Below, piece after piece: positions 26,862-35,050 of a stretch of DNA of 64,000 nucleotides (position 1 is the first letter of the stretch; each line of letters begins with the position of its first letter). A program made the translations under genes and the position numbers. The notes under the pieces were generated by a model. It searched no databases and was not told the DNA's origin. It worked only from the letters and a program-made list of their open reading frames with translations. Origin of the DNA: CBFGRV01 sp965651265 (lineage in GTDB: Bacteria; Bacteroidota; Rhodothermia; Rhodothermales; VXPQ01); assembly GCA_965651265.1 (NCBI GenBank), contig CBFGRV010000010.1:19025-83024 (forward strand), read 5' to 3'.

Positions 26862-29237
26862 CTACTCAAACCCAATCTCAAGGCCTACGGTCGGCATGAA
26901 GGGAAGCTGGTCCTGGCGCTCGAGCGTGAAGGAATCGACGTAGAACACGTTTCGCCGGTCATATACGTTGATGGCGCCCACCATGAGTGTTACGGTGGCG
27001 TGGTCGAGCCGCCAGGTGCGCTCCGCGGAGACATCCAACCGGTGATAAGTCGGCAGGATGGAGTCGAATGGACGCTCGTAGATGACGCGCCGGGAATGCT
27101 CCAGCTCAAAGGCCGTTTTGATGTCATCCACCAGTGCAAATCCATCGAAGGCGAGCGGCCTTGTGTAGGGCAGCCCCGATCCGAATTGCCAGCGCGCGCT
27201 GAGCTCAAAGCCGGCTACTGAGGCGCTGATGAGGGCACCGAGCTGGTGCCTCCGATCATGCGGAGGACGATACCGCAGGCGCTCCGTGCCGTACCAGAGT
27301 GGTATCGCCTCGCCTACGGCCGAGTAGCGAGTGTTGGACCACCCGTAGGTCACGAGCGCGTAAATCGGCTCCCTCCGGACTTCCATGCGAGCCTCCGCGC
27401 CGAAGGATCGGCCCACGGCAGGCTGGAGGCGCGTGGTCAGGCGTGGAATGGCCGTCCACTCGGCGACAAATAAGTTGTCGAGGTGCTTGTAGAAGCCTTC
27501 GATGGAAAGCTCGATGCGCTGTGTTGGTGATGCGCGGTATCCGACGATCCCGTGAATGGCTCTGCCGAGGCGCCCGCGTAGAACGTCGTCGCTCAGCTGG
27601 TCGCTCGCATCTACGCCCGCGCGCGGAACGCCCGTCCAGGCCGTGAAAATACTCGCCGCATCCCGCCGGTCGCTGACTCCGACGAGCTGTTGATTATAGC
27701 GGCCGATTGCGCCTGTAAAGTGGTGGATCCCGCGGTCCCAGCTGAGGCGAACCCGCGGCTCGAAGTAGGGATAGATCTTGACGTCGTACCACTGCACTCG
27801 CATCCCGGCCGAAAGCGCGAGCCCCGATGCGAGTCGCAGGTCGGGCTCTACATAGAATCCCATGGCGGGGACGCTCCGGCTCTGGCGCGCGAGATTCTGG
27901 AAGATTCCGCCCAGGTTGCTTTTGACGCGGATAAAGGCGGCCTCCCATCCGGCTGAGGTGGACGAGCGTCCGCCGAAGAACGATCCCTCCGAGAAGGTGG
28001 CATCCAACCGGATCCTCGTCTCGTCGATCGAGGTCGACCGCACCGTGTCGCCCGGCGTGCCCTGCTCCATCTCATGGCGCGAGCGACTCAGCGTAAGCTG
28101 CGCCGCCAGCGGAAGTGCCCGGGGGAGCATTAGCCACTGCAGGCTTCCGCCCTCGTTGGACCATCGGATCTCCTGGTTGCGCTGGTCGTCGATTTCGTGG
28201 ACGAGATCACCGCGGTCCCGCGTCCGAAGCACGGAGATCGAGACGCGATCGCGGCCGCTCGGCGTCACCTGCACCTTTCCGAACAGATCATCGAAGGAGA
28301 ACGGCATGTCCTGATCGTAGATGTCGCGCCCCACGCGCTCGACCAGGCCCTGGCGTCCCGATATAAGAAAGGACGCCTTACCGGGAACGATGGGCCCTTC
28401 GAGATGGAGTGCTCCCAGGAACGGCGAAATGCCGGCTTGCCCACCGAAGCTCCGATTATTACCGGCACGGGAGCGCACGTCGATCACGGAGGAGAGCCGC
28501 CCGGCGTACCGGGCGCCGAAACCCCCGGCGAAGAGATCCACGCGATCGATGATCTCTGCCGGAAAAGCCGAATAGAATCCAAGAACGTGGAAGGGCTGGT
28601 AGACGACGATTCCGTCTAGCAGCGTGAGATTCTGGGAGGGCTCGCCGCCGCGGACGAAAAACTGCCCGCCGCGATCGCCCGTCGTCACGATCCCCGGGAG
28701 AGCCGAGAGGTAGCCGGCGAGATCGGCGGACAAATCGGGCGCGGGAATGAGCGCAATCTCAGCCGGTCGGATGCGCTGATGCCCGCTCGCTATATGCGCA
28801 CCACCGAAGGCCCGCTCGCCCTCGACGACCACCTCCCCCAGCGCCTCCGCATCCGGTTCGAGCGCGATGGTGAGCGTACGGGCCTCGTCCGCGACGAACG
28901 TGAGCGTGTCGCGGTGCGAGTAGTACCCCACAAACGATATCTGAATCAGGTACCGCCCCGGCTCGATGCCGCGCAGCTGATAGATACCCCCGGCATCGGT
29001 AGCCGTGCCATACTCCGGTGCGCCCTCGTAGGAGGCCTGGTATAGCGCGACGGTCGCTCCCTCGAGCGGCTTGCCGTCCTCGACATCCGTCACGAAACCA
29101 CTGATCCGCGCCGTCTGGGCCTGGACGCCCGAAACTGTCGCGCCCGACAGAAGCCATGCAGCCACGAGGATATGGCACCTGCGGCGGAGGCGTCTCCGAA
29201 ATGGGGGATCTGATATGGCCCTTAAATCGAGACGCAT
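26862..29237 (-). CDS. TonB-dependent outer-membrane receptor with carboxypeptidase-D-like N-terminal domain
   Basis: A 791-residue protein. It has a signal peptide (about 20-41, ending VQAQ) and a carboxypeptidase-regulatory-like beta-sandwich at about 44-125 (ISGFVTDVEDGKPLEGATV...GIYQLRGIEPGRYLIQI). A plug domain follows (PDLSADLAGYLSALPGIVTTGD, QFFVRGGEPSQNLTLLDG), then a 22-strand barrel ending in an aromatic residue (GLEIGFE). It imports a ligand across the outer membrane using TonB energy; the ligand is unknown. It is the last gene of a cassette with two lipoproteins just upstream, and it runs toward the repeat-rich spacer. Confidence 0.92.
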   Translation of the reverse strand: MRLDLRAISDPPFRRRLRRRCHILVAAWLLSGATVSGVQAQTARISGFVTDVEDGKPLEGATVALYQASYEGAPEYGTATDAGGIYQLRGIEPGRYLIQISFVGYYSHRDTLTFVADEARTLTIALEPDAEALGEVVVEGERAFGGAHIASGHQRIRPAEIALIPAPDLSADLAGYLSALPGIVTTGDRGGQFFVRGGEPSQNLTLLDGIVVYQPFHVLGFYSAFPAEIIDRVDLFAGGFGARYAGRLSSVIDVRSRAGNNRSFGGQAGISPFLGALHLEGPIVPGKASFLISGRQGLVERVGRDIYDQDMPFSFDDLFGKVQVTPSGRDRVSISVLRTRDRGDLVHEIDDQRNQEIRWSNEGGSLQWLMLPRALPLAAQLTLSRSRHEMEQGTPGDTVRSTSIDETRIRLDATFSEGSFFGGRSSTSAGWEAAFIRVKSNLGGIFQNLARQSRSVPAMGFYVEPDLRLASGLALSAGMRVQWYDVKIYPYFEPRVRLSWDRGIHHFTGAIGRYNQQLVGVSDRRDAASIFTAWTGVPRAGVDASDQLSDDVLRGRLGRAIHGIVGYRASPTQRIELSIEGFYKHLDNLFVAEWTAIPRLTTRLQPAVGRSFGAEARMEVRREPIYALVTYGWSNTRYSAVGEAIPLWYGTERLRYRPPHDRRHQLGALISASVAGFELSARWQFGSGLPYTRPLAFDGFALVDDIKTAFELEHSRRVIYERPFDSILPTYHRLDVSAERTWRLDHATVTLMVGAINVYDRRNVFYVDSFTLERQDQLPFMPTVGLEIGFE

Positions 29238-29246
29238 CGAATATCT

Positions 29247-29304
29247 TCACGCCGGTATCTTGCCGTCAGTCTCACGCCGGTATCTTGCCGTCGATCTCAC
29301 GCCG
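29247..29304. repeat. 25-bp direct repeat crossing a stop codon
   Basis: Two 25-base copies (29247-29271 and 29272-29296) of TCACGCCGGTATCTTGCCGT plus five bases, and a third partial copy (TCACGCCG, 29297-29304). The third copy contains the stop codon and last codons of the upstream lipoprotein gene. It fills the gap between that gene and the TonB receptor gene. Confidence 0.85.
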
Positions 29305-30187
29305 ATTCATCATTGTCAGACGTAAAGCATGCCCTCTCGAGAGCCTGTCTCGACAGCTCGATGCGCGCCGCGTGACGGTACCCGGCGCCGACGAAGCCAA
29401 AGCCGTTCTGAACATTGGACATGACGTTTGGCTCAGACAGGATGTGTCCGTCGAAAATTCCGTTGGGAGGATTCCAGTCGGTATCGCCCACAATGAAATG
29501 TAGATCTATGCCATCCAGACCGACGTAAGGAGGGCAATATGGTAGAGGCGCGATGGTAATCCCGCCGCAGTCGAATAAAATGTCGAAGCGGTCCGATGAG
29601 AGGTTGATGTCCAGCTGCCAACCATCACCACTCGCATACTCGTCTCCTTCGTAGGAGAAGCGGTCGACCAGGACCCGGCATTCCGGATTTACATTGGCGA
29701 TCCGGTAAATCACCTCGGATTTCAGCGGGCGGATTTCCTTTCCGTCGATGCGAATCACCGTGGCGCCCGGATTACTCTCGTCCACGACGGTCACGTTCAC
29801 CGCCTCCGGCACGCGGACGTCCACGACGCTCGCCTCGCCATCGGATCGCCGTACCGCCTCAATTCGATACTCGTGCCCGTACTCTGCCCTGAACTCCGCC
29901 CAGAATACGTGTGCGTATTGGCCGCTCGACTCCTCGATCACCGAATCCCGCCACGCCACGTGCTCTCCCGTCTGGAGATCCGTTGAGAATACGTCGGCGT
30001 CCAGCGGCTCGGTGGATCCGAGCGTTGGAAAGCTCTCGACAGAGTAAACACGGATCGACTGAATCTCGAGCTGTGGACTCATGACGCCGTACATCGAGAA
30101 CGGACTGTCGGACGTGTCCCGCCGAGCCAGATCTTCCCGGCATCCTAAAAACACCAACGCGGAGAGAAGGAGAACCCTAACCAGCAC
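29297..30187 (-). CDS. Receptor-associated lipoprotein, DUF4249-like (copy 2)
   Basis: A 296-residue lipoprotein: a very short hydrophobic signal and lipobox VFLGC with Cys16. The mature part is beta-rich. Its order of motifs closely parallels the neighbour upstream: PFSMYGVMSPQLEIQSIRVY, TEPLDADVFS, WRDSVIEE, VPEAVNVTVVDESNPG and near the end NVQNGFGFVGAGYR. The pattern of an ENGYG-FGAG end resembles DUF4249 lipoproteins, which are usually encoded with TonB receptors in Bacteroidota. It is likely a surface-exposed ligand-capture or accessory protein for the receptor 59 bases downstream. Confidence 0.72.
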   Translation of the reverse strand: MLVRVLLLSALVFLGCREDLARRDTSDSPFSMYGVMSPQLEIQSIRVYSVESFPTLGSTEPLDADVFSTDLQTGEHVAWRDSVIEESSGQYAHVFWAEFRAEYGHEYRIEAVRRSDGEASVVDVRVPEAVNVTVVDESNPGATVIRIDGKEIRPLKSEVIYRIANVNPECRVLVDRFSYEGDEYASGDGWQLDINLSSDRFDILFDCGGITIAPLPYCPPYVGLDGIDLHFIVGDTDWNPPNGIFDGHILSEPNVMSNVQNGFGFVGAGYRHAARIELSRQALERACFTSDNDESA

Positions 30188-30276
30188 AATTCTGCTCTGA
30201 GACGAACTCTTCCCATGACACTATAGGCCCGGTCAAGTGTAAAGGAAAGCTGGGGCCGATTCTGCGTCAACGAGAG

Positions 30277-31197
30277 TTATTCGCGTCGGCAGTCCACGCC
30301 ATCGAGCATGCACGAACCGGCGACCAGCTCTTCAGACGGACACAGCAGCTCATCGATCCGGTATCCGGCCCCCACGAATCCATATCCATTCTCAACGTTG
30401 CTCATCGCAACCGGATTGGAGATCAAGTCGGGATCGAAAATGCCGTCGGGCGGCTCCCAGACAGGGTCTCCAATGATCGCCCGCAAGCGGAGTGATTCGA
30501 GGATAACGAAGTCTTCGCGACAGATCCCGCCAAGCGTCATCTCCTGGCCATTGTACAGGAAGTTGATTTGAGTGGCGTCCCTGACCATGTTTATCGTGAT
30601 GTGCCACCCATCCGCTTCCTGAACCTCGCTTCCGGCGTAGGAAATCGTGTATTCTCGGCGGTTGCGTTCCAGTTTGTAAACTCGGTACTTGATCTCGGGC
30701 GTAAGCAGGCGAGTATCTGCCCCTTCGACACCAATTCGTACCCGACCGGCATTCGACTCATCCAGAAGAGATATGCTGACCGGCTCCGGCACCTGCACCT
30801 CTACGCTGCTCGCGGCCCCGTCCGATCTTTCCACGACGAGACGATATCTCTCTCCGTGATCTGCGCGGAAGGGCGCCCAGTACGCGTGCGTGAAGCTCGA
30901 ATCCGTATGCGCCAACACCGAATCGCGCCACATCGTCCGCTCGCCCGTCGATAGGTTGATGGAATACACGTTCGCATCGAGCGGCTCCGGCGAGCCCTGC
31001 GACGGGAAGTCTTCGATCGGGTAAACCAGAACGGACTGCGTATCGTGATCGGGCGTGAAAACGCCGTAGATCGTGAACGGGCGATCTGCGCCTTCCCTGG
31101 ATCCCAGCCCCTCATCGCATCCCATCAGGATGGGCGCCGCGGCGAGGATCACAACGGCCAAAGTCGATGCCGCTATTGAGAGTACATCATCCAGCAT
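30277..31197 (-). CDS. Receptor-associated lipoprotein, DUF4249-like (copy 1)
   Basis: A 306-residue lipoprotein with signal helix and lipobox ILMGC (Cys27). It is a clear paralogue of the next gene: PFTIYGVFTPDHDTQSVLVY, PEPLDANVYSINLSTGERTMWRDSV-type segments, VPEPVSISLLDESNAG and NVENGYGFVGAGYR occur in the same order. The two probably arose by tandem duplication and have since diverged strongly. It is the first gene of the lipoprotein-lipoprotein-TonB receptor cassette. A copy of the 33-bp dispersed element lies about 60 bases upstream of its start. Confidence 0.72.
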   Translation of the reverse strand: MLDDVLSIAASTLAVVILAAAPILMGCDEGLGSREGADRPFTIYGVFTPDHDTQSVLVYPIEDFPSQGSPEPLDANVYSINLSTGERTMWRDSVLAHTDSSFTHAYWAPFRADHGERYRLVVERSDGAASSVEVQVPEPVSISLLDESNAGRVRIGVEGADTRLLTPEIKYRVYKLERNRREYTISYAGSEVQEADGWHITINMVRDATQINFLYNGQEMTLGGICREDFVILESLRLRAIIGDPVWEPPDGIFDPDLISNPVAMSNVENGYGFVGAGYRIDELLCPSEELVAGSCMLDGVDCRRE

Positions 31198-31259
31198 TCA
31201 TCGGATAAACCTGCTCCCAAGGTTTTCCTGCGTGCGTGTGGCCTCTCACCCAATTACAA

Positions 31260-31292
31260 TTCGTTCGAACAATTAAATCCGAACTTACGGAC
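31260..31292. repeat. Solitary copy of the 33-bp element
   Basis: Aligns without gaps to the copy at 26670-26702 with about 26 of 33 positions the same, including AATTAAATCCGAA and CGGACAAAT. It has the same orientation. It lies between the stop of the trans-sulfuration gene and the start of the first lipoprotein gene. The lipoprotein/receptor cassette is therefore bracketed by related sequences in direct orientation. Confidence 0.75.
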
Positions 31293-31312
31293 AAATGCCG
31301 GGCCGCTCTAAT

Positions 31313-32476
31313 CTATACGCTCGCCAGCGCCTGATCCAGATCGTCGATCAAGTCTACCACGTCTTCCACCCCCACCGACAGCCGGATCAGCGAGTCCTCC
31401 AGTCCGACTCTGATGCGATCCTCGCGCGGCACGGAGGCGTGGGTCATGGAGGCGGGATGCTCGATGAGGCTCTCGACGCCGCCCAGGCTCTCGGCCAGCG
31501 AGAAGATTTCGGTGCTCGAGAGCACGTGCATCGCCTTGTCAATGTCGTCATCGGCGAGCGAGAAGGACATCATCCCCCCGAAATCGCGCATCTGGCGTGA
31601 GGCCAGCTCGTGGCCGGGGTCGTCGGGGAGGCCCGGATAGTGCACGCGTCCCACTTTCGGATGCTCATCCAGAAAGGCCGCCACGTGCCGCGCATTTTCG
31701 CAGTGCCGCTCCATCCGGAGGTGCAGCGTCTTCGTGCTACGAAGCAGGAGAAAGCAATCCATCGGCGCGGGCGCCGCTCCGGTGGCCTTCACCTGAAACC
31801 GCAGCTTCTCCGCCCACTCATCATCATTCGTCAGCACGGCGCCACCGATCACATCGGAATGCCCGCCCAGGTACTTCGTCGACGAATGCACGGACAGGTC
31901 GGCGCCCAGCGCCAGCGGCTGCTGCAGGTAGGGCGATGCAAAGGTGTTGTCGACGGCCACGACCGCCCCCTTCGCATGAGCGATCTCCGACAGCGCGGCG
32001 ATATCCACCACCCGCATCAGCGGATTGGTCGGCGTCTCCAGCCACATCAGCGCGGTGTCGTCGGTTACGGCCCGCTCGGCCGCCTCCAGATCCGTCAAGT
32101 CCGCGAACGAGAACCGAATCCCGAACGGCTCGAAGACCTGCCGGAATAGGCGCACCGTGCCGCCGTAGAGATCGTCCATCGCGAGCACGTGCTGGCCGGG
32201 CCGAAGCGACTTGATGATGGCATCCGTCGCAGCCACGCCGGAGGCAAAACAGATCCCGTGAGCAGCATCCTCGAGTGCCGCCAGGTTTGCCTCGAGGGCC
32301 GTGCGCGTGGGATTGGAGACTCGCGAGTACTCGTAGCCCTTGTGGACGGTCGGCGCCTCCTGTACGTAGGTGGAGGTCTGATAGATCGGCGTCATGATGG
32401 CGCCGGTCGTGGGGTCAGGCCGCTGCCCGGCATGGATGGCCCGTGTCCCAAACCCCTGCTTCGTCTTGATCTGCAT
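31313..32476 (-). CDS. Cystathionine gamma-synthase/gamma-lyase family PLP enzyme
   Basis: A 387-residue enzyme of the Cys/Met metabolism PLP family. Seen: YEYSRVSNPTR, FASGVAATDAIIKSL, WLETPTNP, VDNTFASPYLQQPLALGAD and the PLP lysine in VHSSTKYLGGHSD. The family includes cystathionine gamma-synthase, gamma-lyase and homocysteine-forming enzymes; sequence alone does not separate them here. The ATG at 32476 was chosen because MQIKTKQGFGTRAIHAGQ is the usual N-terminus. The upstream gene's terminator-like hairpin lies just before it. Confidence 0.9.
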   Translation of the reverse strand: MQIKTKQGFGTRAIHAGQRPDPTTGAIMTPIYQTSTYVQEAPTVHKGYEYSRVSNPTRTALEANLAALEDAAHGICFASGVAATDAIIKSLRPGQHVLAMDDLYGGTVRLFRQVFEPFGIRFSFADLTDLEAAERAVTDDTALMWLETPTNPLMRVVDIAALSEIAHAKGAVVAVDNTFASPYLQQPLALGADLSVHSSTKYLGGHSDVIGGAVLTNDDEWAEKLRFQVKATGAAPAPMDCFLLLRSTKTLHLRMERHCENARHVAAFLDEHPKVGRVHYPGLPDDPGHELASRQMRDFGGMMSFSLADDDIDKAMHVLSSTEIFSLAESLGGVESLIEHPASMTHASVPREDRIRVGLEDSLIRLSVGVEDVVDLIDDLDQALASV

Positions 32477-32496
32477 ATCCCCTCGCTGGTGTATGA

Positions 32497-32530
32497 CAAA
32501 GCCCGGACCCACGCGTGGCGGGCCCGGGCT
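32497..32530 (-). terminator. Probable terminator of the TPR lipoprotein gene
   Basis: On the minus strand the sequence can form a 7-bp stem (AGCCCGG/CCGGGCT) with an inner CCC/GGG pairing, followed by TTTG. It is 42 bases past the TPR gene stop. The U-run is short, so it may be leaky or only partial. Confidence 0.45.
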
Positions 32531-32572
32531 GCTAATCGACGATGGAAATCTGATCCGGCTGCTCGGCCGCGA

Positions 32573-33781
32573 TCAGTCCAGGTCCTCGTAGCCCGCGCAG
32601 GCTGCGATCGATTCGGCCTTATCCTGCTGATCCGTCTGGACATAGGCCGAGAAGAGCGCCTGGCACACCGACGTGGCATCATCTCCACTGGATTCCATCA
32701 ACGACTTCGCGCGCTCCAGAGGCGGAATGGCCTGGGCAAACAAGTCGCGGCGCTGGCCCGCCAATTCTTCGATCTCCTGCTCGCGCTGTTGAATTTCGGC
32801 ATCGGAGAGCTGAGATCGCTCGGTCCGCAGCGCGTCATCCAGCTCATTGATCCGCTCGTTGACGTCGACGGCCTTATTGACGTAGGAGGCACCGAGGTTG
32901 TATTGCGCATTTGCATACTCGGGATCCACCTGCACGGCCACCTCCAGATGCTCGATCGCCTCGTCATACTCCTCGGCCTCCAGCAGGAGCGATCCGAGGT
33001 TGTAGCGGTACAGCTTGTTCTGCGGGTCTCTCTGGACGGCCGCACGGTATTCGTTCAGCGCGTCCTCGATACGGCCCGTCTGCACGTAGGCGTTCAGAAG
33101 CTGAGCCTGCAGATCGGCATTGTCGGGATGCAGTTCCACGGCTCTCTCGAGGACACTGAGGGCCTGCTGGGGCTCGTTCCGCTGGTTGTAAAGGTCCGCG
33201 AGAAACATGAACGTCTCGGCCTGCGTGTCGCCGTGCTCTATGGCCTGCTCGAGGGGCTCGACGGCCTCCTGCGTGCGCCCGGTGTTCAGCAGCGCGTAGG
33301 CCTTGTTCACATAGGCCCCGGCCGAGTCGGGCTGGATCTGCGCGGCGAGGTCGAAGTGCATCACAGCCTGATCGTAGGCTGATGCATCATTCTGACCCCT
33401 GTTGAATGCCTGGATTCCGCTGCGGAATTCGTTGTAGTACGCCAGACGAAGGCGCTGCTGGATGTCGTTCTGAAGGCCCGGATCGATCTGCACCGCCTGA
33501 TTGTAGGCCTGTAGCATTTGTTCGACAATCTGACGATGCTGCTCCGGATCGCTGACTTCGCCCGCCTGCTCCTGGAGGATCTGCCCTTTCAGGTCTAATG
33601 CCTCTGCATTCTGCGGGTTGCGCTCGAGCGCCGTATTGACGTTCTCCAGCGCCCGGTCGTAATCCTTGTTTCGCAGGTCCAGTTTGGCGCCTTCGATGTT
33701 CGGATCGCTGGAACACCCGTTGGCGCCCATCAGCAGGACCCCGCCCACTAGAAGGACGCAGAGAACGGAAAACTTTTTCAT
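32573..33781 (-). CDS. Tetratricopeptide-repeat lipoprotein
   Basis: A 402-residue lipoprotein. Signal MKKFSVLCVLLVGGVLLMG is followed by ANGC with the lipid Cys. There are then about eight TPR units from residue 30 to about 310, with typical A-x-x-x-L-P signatures (ALERNPQNAEALDLKG, AVELHPDNADLQAQLLNAY, YANAQYNLGASYVNKA). A charged coiled-coil stretch, ALRTERSQLSDAEIQQREQE, and a small C-terminal helical part close the protein. TPR lipoproteins mediate protein-protein contacts in the envelope, and the partner is unknown. ATG 33787 is two codons upstream and also possible. Confidence 0.85.
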   Translation of the reverse strand: MKKFSVLCVLLVGGVLLMGANGCSSDPNIEGAKLDLRNKDYDRALENVNTALERNPQNAEALDLKGQILQEQAGEVSDPEQHRQIVEQMLQAYNQAVQIDPGLQNDIQQRLRLAYYNEFRSGIQAFNRGQNDASAYDQAVMHFDLAAQIQPDSAGAYVNKAYALLNTGRTQEAVEPLEQAIEHGDTQAETFMFLADLYNQRNEPQQALSVLERAVELHPDNADLQAQLLNAYVQTGRIEDALNEYRAAVQRDPQNKLYRYNLGSLLLEAEEYDEAIEHLEVAVQVDPEYANAQYNLGASYVNKAVDVNERINELDDALRTERSQLSDAEIQQREQEIEELAGQRRDLFAQAIPPLERAKSLMESSGDDATSVCQALFSAYVQTDQQDKAESIAACAGYEDLD

Positions 33782-34059
33782 GACCATTGGATGTCGCTTC
33801 TATAAGGAATCGTCGACAGTAGATAGCGTTGTAAAGTACATTCTTAATGAGGCTGATACAAATGCTCGTAACGCGAGTTCTCCGCCTATTTTCCCACACG
33901 CTCGACGGTACAGAACCGTCAAAACTCCGGTCCTCGATGTGCATTGAATCGTGATCGGCGCCGTCACGTCCGCATTCCAGATTCATGTGTGGCGGCCCAA
34001 TGTCAGGTTGTCCAGGGCCCATAGGGGCCAGTGTCCTTACCTATAGCACAATCTACTCG

Positions 34060-35034
34060 GTGACAGCGTCGCTCAAGGCTCTCCTCAACGAGATCATCGA
34101 CTATGCGGGCATGTATCCGCCTGCATCGCTCTCGCTCGACGACGCAGCCAGCAAATTCGCCCAACATCGACGTTCGGCGCATTCCTGGATGCTTGCGCGG
34201 TTTATCGTGCCCACCGCGCGCCTCGCGGACCTGCCCGAACGAAGTACGCTTCTCGCGGCGCCCGAGCCGCTTCACCTGGCGCTTCTCGCCACCGGTGGCG
34301 CCACAGCCGACGCTTTTCTGCAGTCCCTCGCGGACGATCTGTCGAAGGTCCGAACCTTCCTGGATGAGCACGGATCGCACGCGACGATCGATCAGTTCGA
34401 AGCACGTCTTCCCGCCGAGTTACTCGAGACCGACGCCATCCACGTCGGTCGATTCTTGAGACAGGTCACGCAATCGCTGAAGTCGGCCGGCCTGGCGTCC
34501 ACGAACATTTTCGTGGAGATTCCTGCCAACGATTTCCTTCACCAGACCGTGCCGCTGGTGGCCGGCGCCGCGGCTCAGGTCAATCGCGAGCGCGAATCCT
34601 CCACGGATGGGCGCTCAGGCCTCAAGATTCGCACCGGCGGGACGGAGCCATCCTCCATCCCCCCTGTCGAGCAGGTCGCGCTCTTCATTGCCGAATGCTT
34701 GCGGATGGAGGCGCCTTTCAAGGCCACAGCAGGACTTCACCACCCGTTTCGCAGATATGACGATAACCTGGGCAGCCCAATGCACGGCTTCATCAACGTA
34801 TTTGGAGCCGCCTCGCTCGCCTCGATGCACGAGCTGGATGAGGGCCGCATCGCCGAGATCCTGATGGATGACGATCCATCCCACTTCCAATTCTCGCAAG
34901 ATGCGTTTTCCTGGCAGGAGCTTTCGGTCCCCCTCGCCGTGATCGAACGTGTTCGCACCTCGAGTGCACTATCCTTCGGAAGCTGCAGCTTCGACGAGCC
35001 GGTCGAGGATCTCGAGGCCTTAGGATTGATTTGA
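34060..35034 (+). CDS. Conserved protein of unknown function, linked to fumarylacetoacetase
   Basis: A 324-residue soluble protein. It begins KALLNEIIDYAGMYPPASLSLDDA, then WMLARFIVPTARLADLP. Later it has FVEIPANDFL, GLKIRTGGTEPSSIPPVEQVALFI and GLHHPFRRYD, followed by MHGFINVFGA. The HHP and RTGG blocks suggest a catalytic or phosphate/acid-binding site, but I cannot name the family. The chosen start is GTG 34060, because the sequence before it has no protein-like character; GTG or ATG starts up to 33985 exist in frame. The fahA gene follows after 16 bases, so a role in aromatic amino-acid breakdown is possible. Confidence 0.72.
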   Translation: MTASLKALLNEIIDYAGMYPPASLSLDDAASKFAQHRRSAHSWMLARFIVPTARLADLPERSTLLAAPEPLHLALLATGGATADAFLQSLADDLSKVRTFLDEHGSHATIDQFEARLPAELLETDAIHVGRFLRQVTQSLKSAGLASTNIFVEIPANDFLHQTVPLVAGAAAQVNRERESSTDGRSGLKIRTGGTEPSSIPPVEQVALFIAECLRMEAPFKATAGLHHPFRRYDDNLGSPMHGFINVFGAASLASMHELDEGRIAEILMDDDPSHFQFSQDAFSWQELSVPLAVIERVRTSSALSFGSCSFDEPVEDLEALGLI

Positions 35035-35050
35035 CGCGCACGTGCAACGT

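Noticed and set aside
26492..27221. Small open frames across the repeat-rich spacer and opposite the receptor's 3' end
   Set aside because: They depend on repeat sequence or are antisense to the TonB receptor, and show no domain features.
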